NCBI GenBank assembly: GCA_021846605.1
Contig: JAJZWQ010000041.1
Span: forward strand, 1 to 18,941
Origin: Bacillota bacterium
GTDB taxonomy: Bacteria > Bacillota_E > RBS10-35 > JAJYVN01
Reading direction: 5' to 3'
Length of the DNA: 18,941 bases
Each line of letters starts with the position of its first letter. Within the stretch, counting starts at the first letter, position 1. Made by a program: the position numbers and the translations under genes. Positions 13,333 through 18,941 of this stretch are shown one piece after another. Below the pieces are notes generated by a model. That model had not been told where the DNA came from and did no database searches. It saw nothing but the letters and a program-made list of their open reading frames with translations.

Positions 13333-14981
13333 ACGACGACCCCGAGTTGCCGCCGTTGCCCCCCGGGGCCGAGGCGGCACCGCCGCCGGGCGGTTGGGAA
13401 GGCCCTGCGGCGCCTGCCCCGCAAGACTTCGCGGCCGACGAGCCGGTTTCGGAACCCGCCACGGGGCAGGTCTTCCTGGTCGGTGCCGGACCCGGCGATC
13501 CGGGGCTGCTCACCCTGCGCGGCCGGGAGTTGCTGGAGCGGGCGGACGTGGTCATCTACGACCGCCTGGTCGACCCCGAACTCCTGGCGTTTTGTCGGCC
13601 GAACTGCGAGCAGATCTTCGTGGGGAAGACGCCGGGGGAGGCCGGCACCAGCCAGGCGGAGATCAACCGCCTGCTCGTGGCGCGGGGGGCCAGCGGGCTG
13701 CGCGTGGTACGCCTGAAGGGCGGCGACCCCTTCGTCTTCGGCCGGGGCGGTGAGGAGGCGGCACTGCTGGCCGCCACCGACATCCCCTTCGAGGTGGTGC
13801 CCGGCGTGACCAGCGCCATCGCCGTGCCTGCTTACGCCGGCATCCCGGTGACCCACCGCGACCTGGCAAGCTCCTTCGCGGTGGTGACCGGCCACGAGCG
13901 CGCGGGCAAGGGCGCCTCCGCGGTCGACTGGGGAGCCTACGGGCGGCAGCCGGACACCCTCGTCGTGCTGATGGGCCGGGAGGCGACCCCCGATGTCGCG
14001 TCGGCCCTGATCGCCGCCGGGCGGTCCCCCTCGACCCCGGCAGCGGTCATCAGCGAGGGCACGACCAGCCGCCAGCAGACGGTGGTCGCCGACCTGGCGC
14101 GCATCGGCGCCGCAGCCGCGGACCTGCCGAATCCGGCCGTGCTGGTCGTCGGTGAGGTGGTGCGGCTGCGGGGGCAACTGGAGTGGTGGGAGCGGCGGCC
14201 CCTGCACGGCCGGCGGGTGCTCCTCACCCGAACACGGGAGCAGGCCTCGGAACTGGGGGCGCTCCTCCGGCTTCTGGGCGCCGAACCCGTTGAGCTTCCG
14301 GTCATCCGCATCCTGCCGAACAGCCTCTCGCCGCTTCTAAAAGAGGCGGCCCACAACCTGTCCTCTTATTGGTGGCTGTGTTTCACGTCGGCCAACGCCG
14401 TTGGCCCGCTGTTCGACGTGCTGGAACGCGAGGGCAAGGACAGCCGGGCGCTTGCCGGCACGCGGGTGGCCGCAGTGGGACCGGCCACGGCGCGGGCGCT
14501 GGCGGCGCATGGCATCACAGCGGATGTCGTGCCGCCTCGGGCCACGGCGGCGGACCTGGTGGAGGCCCTGCGTCCGCAGACCTTCGCCGGCCAGCGCGCC
14601 CTCTTCATCCGGGGGGAGCCGGCCAGCGCCACCCTGATCGTCGGGCTCGAGGGGCTGGGGCTGGAGGTGCACGACGTGGTGGCCTACCGCGCCCTGCCCG
14701 ACCGCACGGCCGCCACTGCCGCGGAGGAATTGTTGGCGACCGGGGTCGACGCCATCACGTTTGCCAGTTCCGCCACCGTGGGGCATTTCCTGGACGCGAC
14801 CGGCGACGCCGGCCGGGCGCTGTGCGCGCGCTGTCCGGTGGTCTGCATCGGACCGGTGACGGCCCGCGCCGCGGAGGCCCTGGGCCTGACGGTGGCCGCC
14901 GTGGCCACCGAGGCCGGTCCCAGCGGGATGATCTCCGCGCTCCTGGACCTCTGGGGCAATGCCGAGGGGGCGGGGGGGTGA
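13329..14981 (+). CDS. cobA-hemD: Fused uroporphyrinogen-III C-methyltransferase and uroporphyrinogen-III synthase
   Basis: This 550-residue fusion makes uroporphyrinogen III from hydroxymethylbilane and methylates it at C2 and C7 to precorrin-2. Residues 1-45 are a Pro/Ala/Glu-rich, probably disordered extension. The SUMT domain (about 46-287) has VFLVGAGPGDPGLLTLRG, VVIYDRLV, VVRLKGGDPFVFGRGGEE, VVPGVTSAIAVPAYAGIPVTHR and SSFAVVTGHE. The HemD domain (about 294-545) has RVLLTRTREQASELGALL, FTSANAV, VAAVGPATARAL, an AITFASSATV segment and CIGPVTARAAEALG. The start is the GTG at 13329 in a GTGTGA junction with hemC, preceded by GGAGGAGG. Its product can feed siroheme (through SirC), cobalamin or haem. 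The fusion order is common in clostridial-type hem operons. Confidence 0.95.
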   Translation: MNDDPELPPLPPGAEAAPPPGGWEGPAAPAPQDFAADEPVSEPATGQVFLVGAGPGDPGLLTLRGRELLERADVVIYDRLVDPELLAFCRPNCEQIFVGKTPGEAGTSQAEINRLLVARGASGLRVVRLKGGDPFVFGRGGEEAALLAATDIPFEVVPGVTSAIAVPAYAGIPVTHRDLASSFAVVTGHERAGKGASAVDWGAYGRQPDTLVVLMGREATPDVASALIAAGRSPSTPAAVISEGTTSRQQTVVADLARIGAAAADLPNPAVLVVGEVVRLRGQLEWWERRPLHGRRVLLTRTREQASELGALLRLLGAEPVELPVIRILPNSLSPLLKEAAHNLSSYWWLCFTSANAVGPLFDVLEREGKDSRALAGTRVAAVGPATARALAAHGITADVVPPRATAADLVEALRPQTFAGQRALFIRGEPASATLIVGLEGLGLEVHDVVAYRALPDRTAATAAEELLATGVDAITFASSATVGHFLDATGDAGRALCARCPVVCIGPVTARAAEALGLTVAAVATEAGPSGMISALLDLWGNAEGAGG

Positions 14982-16000
14982 ACGCTGGGAGGGTGACGCC
15001 GGGATTCCCGACCGTGCGTCTGCGCCGCCTGCGTGGCCGACCGGCATTGCGGGCACTGGTGCGCGAGACGCCCCTGAACCCCGGCCGCTGGATCTACCCG
15101 CTCTTCCTGGTGCCGGGCAGCGGCATCCGTCGCGAGATCCCCAGCCTGCCCGGTCAGTACCACTGGAGCGCGGACCGGGTCGCCGAGGAGGTCCGGGACG
15201 CCTGCGCCGATGGCATCGGCGCCTTCCTGCTCTTCGGCCAAGCCGAATCCGCGGCCAAGGACGACCGGGGCAGCCCGGCCTGGGATCCTGAGGGCGCCGT
15301 GCAGCAGGGGCTGCGGCTCCTGCGCCGGGAGTTTCCGGACATCGTGCTGATCAGCGATGTCTGCCTGTGCGCCTATACGGCGCACGGGCACTGTGGTGTC
15401 CTCCGGCCAGGTGGGACGGCCCAAGTGGACAATGACGCGACTCTGCCGCTTTTGGCGCGGGTCGCCTGCTCGCACGCGGACGCCGGCGCGGACATCGTCG
15501 CTCCCTCGGACATGATGGACGGCCGGGTGGGCGCGATCCGGACCGCGTTGGACCAGGCGGGACGCCAGGAAACAGGCATCCTGGCCTACGCCGCCAAGTT
15601 CGCCTCGGGCTTCTACGGGCCGTTCCGCGATGCCGAGGGCTCGGCCCCGCAGGCGGGGGACCGCCGCGGCTACCAGCTCGATCCAGCCAACGCCCGCCAG
15701 GCCCTCGCCGAGGTGCGGCTGGACCTGGCCGAGGCTGCCGACATGGTGATGGTCAAGCCGGCCCTGGCCTACCTCGACGTGATCACACGCGTGCGGGCGG
15801 AGACAGTGGCGCCGCTTGTGGCCTATAACGTCAGCGGCGAGTACGCCATGGTGCGGGCCGCGGCGGCCGCCGGCTGGGCGGACGGGGCCACCCTTGCCCT
15901 GGAGGTCCTGACGGCCATTCACCGCGCTGGAGCGGACGCCGTCATCACCTATCACGCCCGTGAGGCTGCTCAAGCGCTCTTACGGGGGCGCAGCCTCTGA
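14978..16000 (+). CDS. hemB: Delta-aminolevulinic acid dehydratase (porphobilinogen synthase)
   Basis: HemB condenses two 5-aminolevulinates to porphobilinogen. From the GTG at 14978 (GTGA overlap with cobA-hemD) the protein has 340 residues, usual for the family. It contains RALVRETPLNPGRWIYPLFLV, the cysteine-rich metal site SDVCLCAYTAHGHCGVL (Cys129, Cys131, Cys139), APSDMMDGRVGAIR, the active-site lysines in AYAAKFASGFYGPFRDA (Lys207) and MVMVKPALAYLD (Lys260, Schiff base), and VAYNVSGEYAM. The three cysteines indicate a zinc-dependent enzyme rather than the magnesium-only type. The last motif reads ITYHAREA where ITYFAKE is usual. hemB ends in a CTGA overlap with the next gene. The longer frame upstream lies inside cobA-hemD and is not conserved. 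Confidence 0.97.
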   Translation: MNAGRVTPGFPTVRLRRLRGRPALRALVRETPLNPGRWIYPLFLVPGSGIRREIPSLPGQYHWSADRVAEEVRDACADGIGAFLLFGQAESAAKDDRGSPAWDPEGAVQQGLRLLRREFPDIVLISDVCLCAYTAHGHCGVLRPGGTAQVDNDATLPLLARVACSHADAGADIVAPSDMMDGRVGAIRTALDQAGRQETGILAYAAKFASGFYGPFRDAEGSAPQAGDRRGYQLDPANARQALAEVRLDLAEAADMVMVKPALAYLDVITRVRAETVAPLVAYNVSGEYAMVRAAAAAGWADGATLALEVLTAIHRAGADAVITYHAREAAQALLRGRSL

Positions 16001-16515
16001 GCGGCTCCTGGACGCCGCGTCTGGGCCCAGACCTGCGCGTCCTGTTCATCGGTTTCAATCCCAGTCCGGTGGCGTTTGCGTGCGGGCACTACTACGCCAA
16101 CCCGCGGAACCGCTTCTGGGCCCTCCTGGCCGCATCCGGCCTCACGGCGGAGCGCCTGGAACCGGAATGCGACGTGCTCCTGCCAGCACTGGGCATGGGA
16201 TTGCTGGACGTGGTGGATCGACCCACGCCTTCGGCCGCCGAGTTGGACGCGACCGAGTTGGTGGCCGGCGGCGCGCGTGTCCGGGCGGAGTTGGCCCGCT
16301 GGCGTCCGGCCTGGGCGGCATACACGGGCAAGGGCGTGTACCGCGCGGTGGCCGGCCACGACCCCGCCGGCTACGGGCCCACCGGCCACCCTGTGGTCGA
16401 CGGCGTGGCCGATTTCGTGCTGCCCTCCCCCAGCGGCCGCAGCGGCCTGCCTTGGGCGGTGAAGGTGGGGTGGTACCGGCAATTGGCCGAGCTTCTGCCT
16501 TTGGCCCCCAGGTAA
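15997..16515 (+). CDS. mug: Mug/TDG-type uracil (G:U/T mismatch) DNA glycosylase, probable CTG start
   Basis: Mug-family enzymes remove uracil or thymine mispaired with guanine. Conserved segments are DLRVLFIGFNPSPV (the GxNP active-site motif, with the Asn that positions water), NPRNRFWALLAASGL, LPALGMGLLDVVDRPTPSA, YTGKGVYRA and LPSPSGRSGLPWAVKVGWYRQL. The first ATG, GTG or TTG in frame is the GTG at 16069, which lies after the active-site motif, so it cannot be the true start. The frame is closed by a stop at 15961. CTG at 15997 overlaps the hemB stop as CTGA, has a GGGGGCG stretch about 7 bases upstream, and mirrors three GTGA junctions in the same operon. It gives a 172-residue protein. 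CTG at 16021 is another possibility. The gene's link to haem synthesis is unclear. Confidence 0.85.
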   Translation: MSGSWTPRLGPDLRVLFIGFNPSPVAFACGHYYANPRNRFWALLAASGLTAERLEPECDVLLPALGMGLLDVVDRPTPSAAELDATELVAGGARVRAELARWRPAWAAYTGKGVYRAVAGHDPAGYGPTGHPVVDGVADFVLPSPSGRSGLPWAVKVGWYRQLAELLPLAPR

Positions 16516-16578
16516 GCCCGGGTCGGCCGGCGAAGGTGGGGCGGGTCCGAGTATGCTTGCGAGAGGACTGGTGCTGTA

Positions 16579-17280
16579 GTGGCTGCGTCCCATCCCCCGA
16601 TCGTACAGGTGTCCCTGGACCTGACCTCCATCGCCGAGGCGCTGCATGTGGCCGAGATCGCCGTGCGGGCCGGCGTCGACTGGCTGGAGGCTGGTACGCC
16701 CCTGATCCTGGCGGAAGGGCTGCATGGGGTGCGGGCGCTCCATGAGCGCTTTCCGAACCATCCGCTGGTGGCCGACCTTAAGACCATGGATGGTGGCTAC
16801 CTGGAGGCCCAGATGATGGCCGAGGCCGGTGCCTCCCTGGTGGTGGTGATGGCCCGGGCCCACCGCGCCACGGTGCATGCGACGGTGCGCGCCGCCCGCG
16901 ACTACGGGATCCGGGTGATGGGTGACGTGCTCGCCGCTGAGGACAAGCCTGCCGCCGCCCGGCAACTCCAGGAGGACGGGTGCGATTTCATCATCGTCCA
17001 CACCGGCTTTGATGAGCGCCATGAGCGCCCCGGGGCCACCCCCTGGGAGGACCTCGCCGGGGTGGTCGCCGCGGTGGACGTTCCGGTGCAGGCCGTCGGC
17101 GGCCTGCGTCTGCAGGACCTCGACCGGCTGCCGGCCGCGGGTGCGCCGCTGGTGGTCGTTGGCGCGCCGCTGGTGATTGACCACGACGCCTTCCGCGCCG
17201 CCAGCGAGGACGAAGCGTTGGAGGCGGTCTTGCGCGATGTCGTGCGCCGCGTCAAGGGGGCGGGCGGCGGGCCCGCTTGA
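16579..17280 (+). CDS. 3-hexulose-6-phosphate synthase-like protein (OMP decarboxylase/HUMPS superfamily)
   Basis: The 233-residue product is a beta/alpha-barrel of the HUMPS group. HPS joins formaldehyde and ribulose 5-phosphate, or runs in reverse. Relatives decarboxylate 3-keto-L-gulonate 6-phosphate. Motifs are VQVSLDLTSIAEAL, WLEAGTPLILAEGL, the catalytic VADLKTMDGG (Asp66, Lys68, Asp71), GDVLAAEDK, and IIVHTGFDER with His141. HTGFD resembles the HTGID of HPS more than the HRSRD of keto-gulonate-phosphate decarboxylase, so HPS-like is preferred. The GTG start at 16579 follows GAGAGGA (16561-16567). A weak TATGCT element at 16552 could be a promoter -10, but no good -35 is seen. No 6-phospho-3-hexuloisomerase is adjacent. 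Instead the gene runs into an oxidoreductase gene. The exact substrate is unknown. Confidence 0.8.
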   Translation: MAASHPPIVQVSLDLTSIAEALHVAEIAVRAGVDWLEAGTPLILAEGLHGVRALHERFPNHPLVADLKTMDGGYLEAQMMAEAGASLVVVMARAHRATVHATVRAARDYGIRVMGDVLAAEDKPAAARQLQEDGCDFIIVHTGFDERHERPGATPWEDLAGVVAAVDVPVQAVGGLRLQDLDRLPAAGAPLVVVGAPLVIDHDAFRAASEDEALEAVLRDVVRRVKGAGGGPA

Positions 17281-17291
17281 TGCGATCCAAC

Positions 17292-17300
17292 GGGAAGGGA
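17292..17300 (+). promoter_or_regulatory. Ribosome binding site favouring GTG 17310 for the oxidoreductase
   Basis: GGGAAGGGA lies 9 bases before the GTG at 17310, whose product begins MLRIGIVG, the family's normal N-terminus. The alternatives, TTG 17277 and ATG 17280, overlap the previous stop and add about ten unconserved residues. Confidence 0.5.
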
Positions 17301-17309
17301 CGGTGCGGC

Positions 17310-18557
17310 GTGCTGCGCATCGGTATCGTCGGGACGGCGCGGATCCTGCCCTCGCACCTGCGCGGCATGCGCCAGTTGCTGGAGGCGAGCTTGGCGGACT
17401 TTCGTGTGACGGCGCTGGTCGGACGGACCATGGAGGGGGCGCTCTCGTTCCGCAAGCGCGGCGAAGGGCCGATGCCCAGGCCGCCGGTCATGAGCGGCGG
17501 CGATCCGCTGGCCGCGCCGCACATGTATGTGTCCGACCTGCATCCGGATACCCTGCCCGACTGCTACACGGACCTGGAGGCGATGCTGGCGCGTGGCAAC
17601 CTCGATGCCGTCCTGCTCCTGACGCCAGTGGGACAGCATCACGCGCAGGCGATCCGGTGCCTGGAGGCTGGCCTCCATGTTTTCTGTGAGAAGCCGCTGG
17701 CCGTCAGTGTGCGGGCGGCGCGCGCCATGGTCGACACGGCCGCGCGGTTGGGCAAAACCCTCGGCGTGGCCGAAGGCGTGTTCTATGACGCGACGGTGCG
17801 TTTCCAGCGCTTCGCGGTCGAGCGGGGCGAGGTGGGCGACGTCGAGATGGTCCTGATGGGCGGTTTCGGGACAGACGCTTGGTCGCCTGACCAGATGGTG
17901 GCCCGCACGCCCTGGCGGCACCGGAAGCTGGAGGCCGGCGGCGGCCCCAGCATCGACATCGGAGTCCACCAGTTCGACCACATCCGGACCGTCGCCGGCG
18001 AGGTGGCTGAGGTCATGGCGATGACCGGGCGGTTTGCGCCCGAGCGCTTCGACCGGGACCCCCCGGGCAACGTTCGCCAGAGCGTGGACTGCGATGTGGA
18101 GGATACCTTCCAGGCCCTTTTCCGTCTCGAAGGCGGTGGCATGGGCCACGTGGCGTTCTCCTGGGCGGGGCACGGTGCGCCGATGCGCTGGCCCGACTCC
18201 CCGGCGATCTACTGCAGCCGCGGGGTCTTGCGCGGCGGGTGCCTGATCCCGGAAGGCGGGGCGCCCGAACCGCTGGCACAGTATGTCGAGCGCGTCGCGC
18301 CGACGGAGGTGCGCCAGGGGTGGTTTCCGGGCGGCATCCGGGACACCAAGGCGCTGCAGTTCCTGGACTTCCTGCGCGCCATTGATGCGGGCCGAGATCC
18401 CGAGGCCAGTGGGCGCCAGGGGCTTGGCGATCTCGCGTGTGCGTTCGCGGTGCTGGAGTCGGCCCACTGCGGCAGGGCGGTCACCCTGCGCGAGGTGTTG
18501 GACGGCCGCGCTTCCGCTTACCAGGCGGAGATCGACGCCCACTACGGCCTGAACTGA
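17310..18557 (+). CDS. Gfo/Idh/MocA-family NAD(P)-dependent oxidoreductase
   Basis: The family oxidises or reduces sugars, sugar phosphates and inositols. From GTG 17310 the protein has 415 residues. The Rossmann fold begins LRIGIVGTARI. FCEKPLAVS (Cys126-Glu127-Lys128-Pro129) is the EKP signature. GGGPSIDIGVHQFDHI (about 210-225) holds the Asp/His catalytic pair. The C-terminal alpha/beta domain follows. Residues 40-85 are longer than in many relatives, with an insertion rich in Gly/Pro (RGEGPMPRPPVMSGGD) between the second strand and the helix before DAVLLLTP. The upstream start ATG 17280 would overlap the HPS-like gene's stop by one base, so the two are surely one transcript. The pairing suggests oxidation or reduction of a keto-sugar phosphate linked to the barrel enzyme. 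This is inference, and the substrate cannot be read from sequence. Confidence 0.85.
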   Translation: MLRIGIVGTARILPSHLRGMRQLLEASLADFRVTALVGRTMEGALSFRKRGEGPMPRPPVMSGGDPLAAPHMYVSDLHPDTLPDCYTDLEAMLARGNLDAVLLLTPVGQHHAQAIRCLEAGLHVFCEKPLAVSVRAARAMVDTAARLGKTLGVAEGVFYDATVRFQRFAVERGEVGDVEMVLMGGFGTDAWSPDQMVARTPWRHRKLEAGGGPSIDIGVHQFDHIRTVAGEVAEVMAMTGRFAPERFDRDPPGNVRQSVDCDVEDTFQALFRLEGGGMGHVAFSWAGHGAPMRWPDSPAIYCSRGVLRGGCLIPEGGAPEPLAQYVERVAPTEVRQGWFPGGIRDTKALQFLDFLRAIDAGRDPEASGRQGLGDLACAFAVLESAHCGRAVTLREVLDGRASAYQAEIDAHYGLN

Positions 18558-18593
18558 GGCGTTCGTCCTCCCGGAGGGGCTGCCCTGCGTTCT

Positions 18594-18655
18594 GGCCGGG
18601 ACCCGGACCCTGGGGCACCCCGGTCCCTTCGCCCAGGGTCCCGGGTCTGCCGGCC
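18594..18655 (+). terminator. Long GC-rich hairpin downstream of the oxidoreductase, terminator-like
   Basis: GACCCGGACCCTGGG (18600-18614) pairs with CCCAGGGTCC-C-GGGTC (18632-18647), giving 15 bp with one bulged base around a 17-base loop. GGCCGG (18594-18599) can extend it by pairing with CCGGCC (18650-18655). It starts 37 bases after the stop at 18557. No T-run follows, so it may act as a transcript-end stabiliser or a factor-dependent stop rather than a classical intrinsic terminator. Confidence 0.5.
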
Positions 18656-18890
18656 TGGCAGGTACGCGCCTGGGCGCTCCGTCTGCATGTGATGGGGCGG
18701 CGGGTCTGCCGCCCTCGCGGGCCGGAGTATTCGAGCGATGCGCCCACCCGAACTCGGCTATCCAGGCTCATCCGCCATCGCGGGACAGCGGCATCCGCAA
18801 CCCCACCGGAGACTCCTGGGCCGCCGCGCGGTACGCCGGATCCGTTCCTCTCCTCATAGCCTTTTGTTTCCGACCGCTTGCGCGGCCAGT

Positions 18891-18934
18891 TTCCTGCTTG
18901 GAGATTCCTGCTTCGCAGGAGCCGGTTTCGCCGG
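18891..18934. repeat. TTCCTGCTT direct repeat and two small adjacent hairpins
   Basis: TTCCTGCTT occurs at 18891-18899 and 18905-18913. The second copy is part of the hairpin TCCTGC-TTC-GCAGGA (18906-18920), followed directly by CCGG-TTTCG-CCGG (18922-18934). This could be the start of a dispersed repeat or a leader RNA continuing past the window. Confidence 0.4.
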
Positions 18935-18941
18935 GCAGTGC

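Larger units (their letters stand above)
18558..18941. other. 384-base intergenic stretch without a convincing gene
   Basis: Short open frames occur on both strands, but none has a ribosome site, conserved motif or normal composition. The region holds the long hairpin at 18594-18655 and a perfect 7-bp hairpin GGGCGGC-N6-GCCGCCC (18695-18714). Toward the window end are a T-rich patch (18861-18870), two TTCCTGCTT copies (18891-18899 and 18905-18913) and a TCCTGC-TTC-GCAGGA stem (18906-18920). It is noticeably less GC-rich toward the end, which fits a regulatory region for a gene beyond the window. Confidence 0.5.

Noticed and set aside
14369..14977. Upstream extension of the hemB reading frame
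   Set aside because: It lies within cobA-hemD, gives Gly/Arg-rich sequence without homology, and the family N-terminus fits the GTG at 14978.
16069..16515. GTG at 16069 as start of the Mug-type glycosylase
   Set aside because: It would remove the VLFIGFNPS active-site strand that is present in frame just upstream.
16579..17280. 3-keto-L-gulonate-6-phosphate decarboxylase (UlaD) as the identity
   Set aside because: The HTGFD motif fits HPS better than the HRSRD of the decarboxylase, and no ascorbate-use genes are nearby. It cannot be fully excluded.
16902..18542. A 546-codon open frame on the minus strand opposite the HPS-like and oxidoreductase genes
   Set aside because: It is a compositional shadow of two motif-bearing genes and shows no domain or ribosome binding site of its own.
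18721..18760. TATTCGAGCGA as a possible tRNA T-arm
   Set aside because: No matching acceptor, anticodon or D-arm could be folded around it.
18481..18859. Short open frames on both strands after the oxidoreductase
   Set aside because: They overlap the end of the oxidoreductase gene or the hairpin region, lack ribosome sites, and encode Arg/Pro/Gly-rich sequence without motifs.
1..18941. CRISPR arrays, insertion sequences, integrases or prophage genes
   Set aside because: No regularly spaced repeats, transposase or phage motifs were seen. The window looks like native chromosome.

Overview
This window is a very GC-rich bacterial chromosome segment (roughly 70% G+C by eye) that is almost entirely protein coding. 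The main evidence for the lineage is gene order and content: a dcw-type murein block, a clostridial-style hemA-sirC-hemC-cobA/hemD-hemB operon using the C5 (glutamyl-tRNA) route, a menaquinone methyltransferase, strong GGAGG ribosome binding sites and heavy GTG start usage. Together these suggest a high-GC, deep-branching Firmicutes-type organism (Thermaerobacter, Symbiobacterium, Limnochordia or Sulfobacillus-like). The exact taxon cannot be fixed from this sequence.

Region 1 (1-6184, + strand) is a murein/division block: the 3' part of murF, then mraY, a SEDS polymerase (ftsW/spoVE type), murG, murB and murA. The genes are tightly packed and probably form one transcript. They cover late cytoplasmic and lipid-linked peptidoglycan steps plus the two UDP-GlcNAc to UDP-MurNAc enzymes. 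murD, which normally sits between mraY and ftsW, is absent, and so is murC.

Region 2 (6176-9260, - strand) is a two-gene membrane operon that converges on murA and diverges from menG. The first gene encodes a single-pass membrane protein with a helical-repeat-like domain. The second encodes a large secreted or membrane fusion protein: signal peptide, CopC-like domain, CopD-like membrane bundle, YtkA-like domain and a BNR/Asp-box beta-propeller. The CopC-like part lacks the usual copper-ligand histidines. This is the least conventional part of the window.

Region 3 (9503-16515, + strand) is menG followed by a tetrapyrrole operon with a recognisable sigma-70-type promoter in front of hemA. hemA, sirC, hemC, a cobA-hemD fusion and hemB make uroporphyrinogen III, precorrin-2 and sirohydrochlorin/siroheme. 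hemC, cobA-hemD and hemB each begin in a 4-base GTGA overlap with the preceding stop. The next gene, a Mug/TDG-type DNA glycosylase, appears to begin at a CTG in an equivalent CTGA overlap.

Region 4 (16579-18557, + strand) is a pair: a hexulose-6-phosphate synthase-like decarboxylase/aldolase barrel and a Gfo/Idh/MocA-family NAD(P) oxidoreductase. No 6-phospho-3-hexuloisomerase is next to them. The last 384 bases contain no convincing gene but several inverted repeats, including a long terminator-like hairpin just after the oxidoreductase. No tRNA, rRNA, CRISPR array, insertion sequence or prophage gene was seen.
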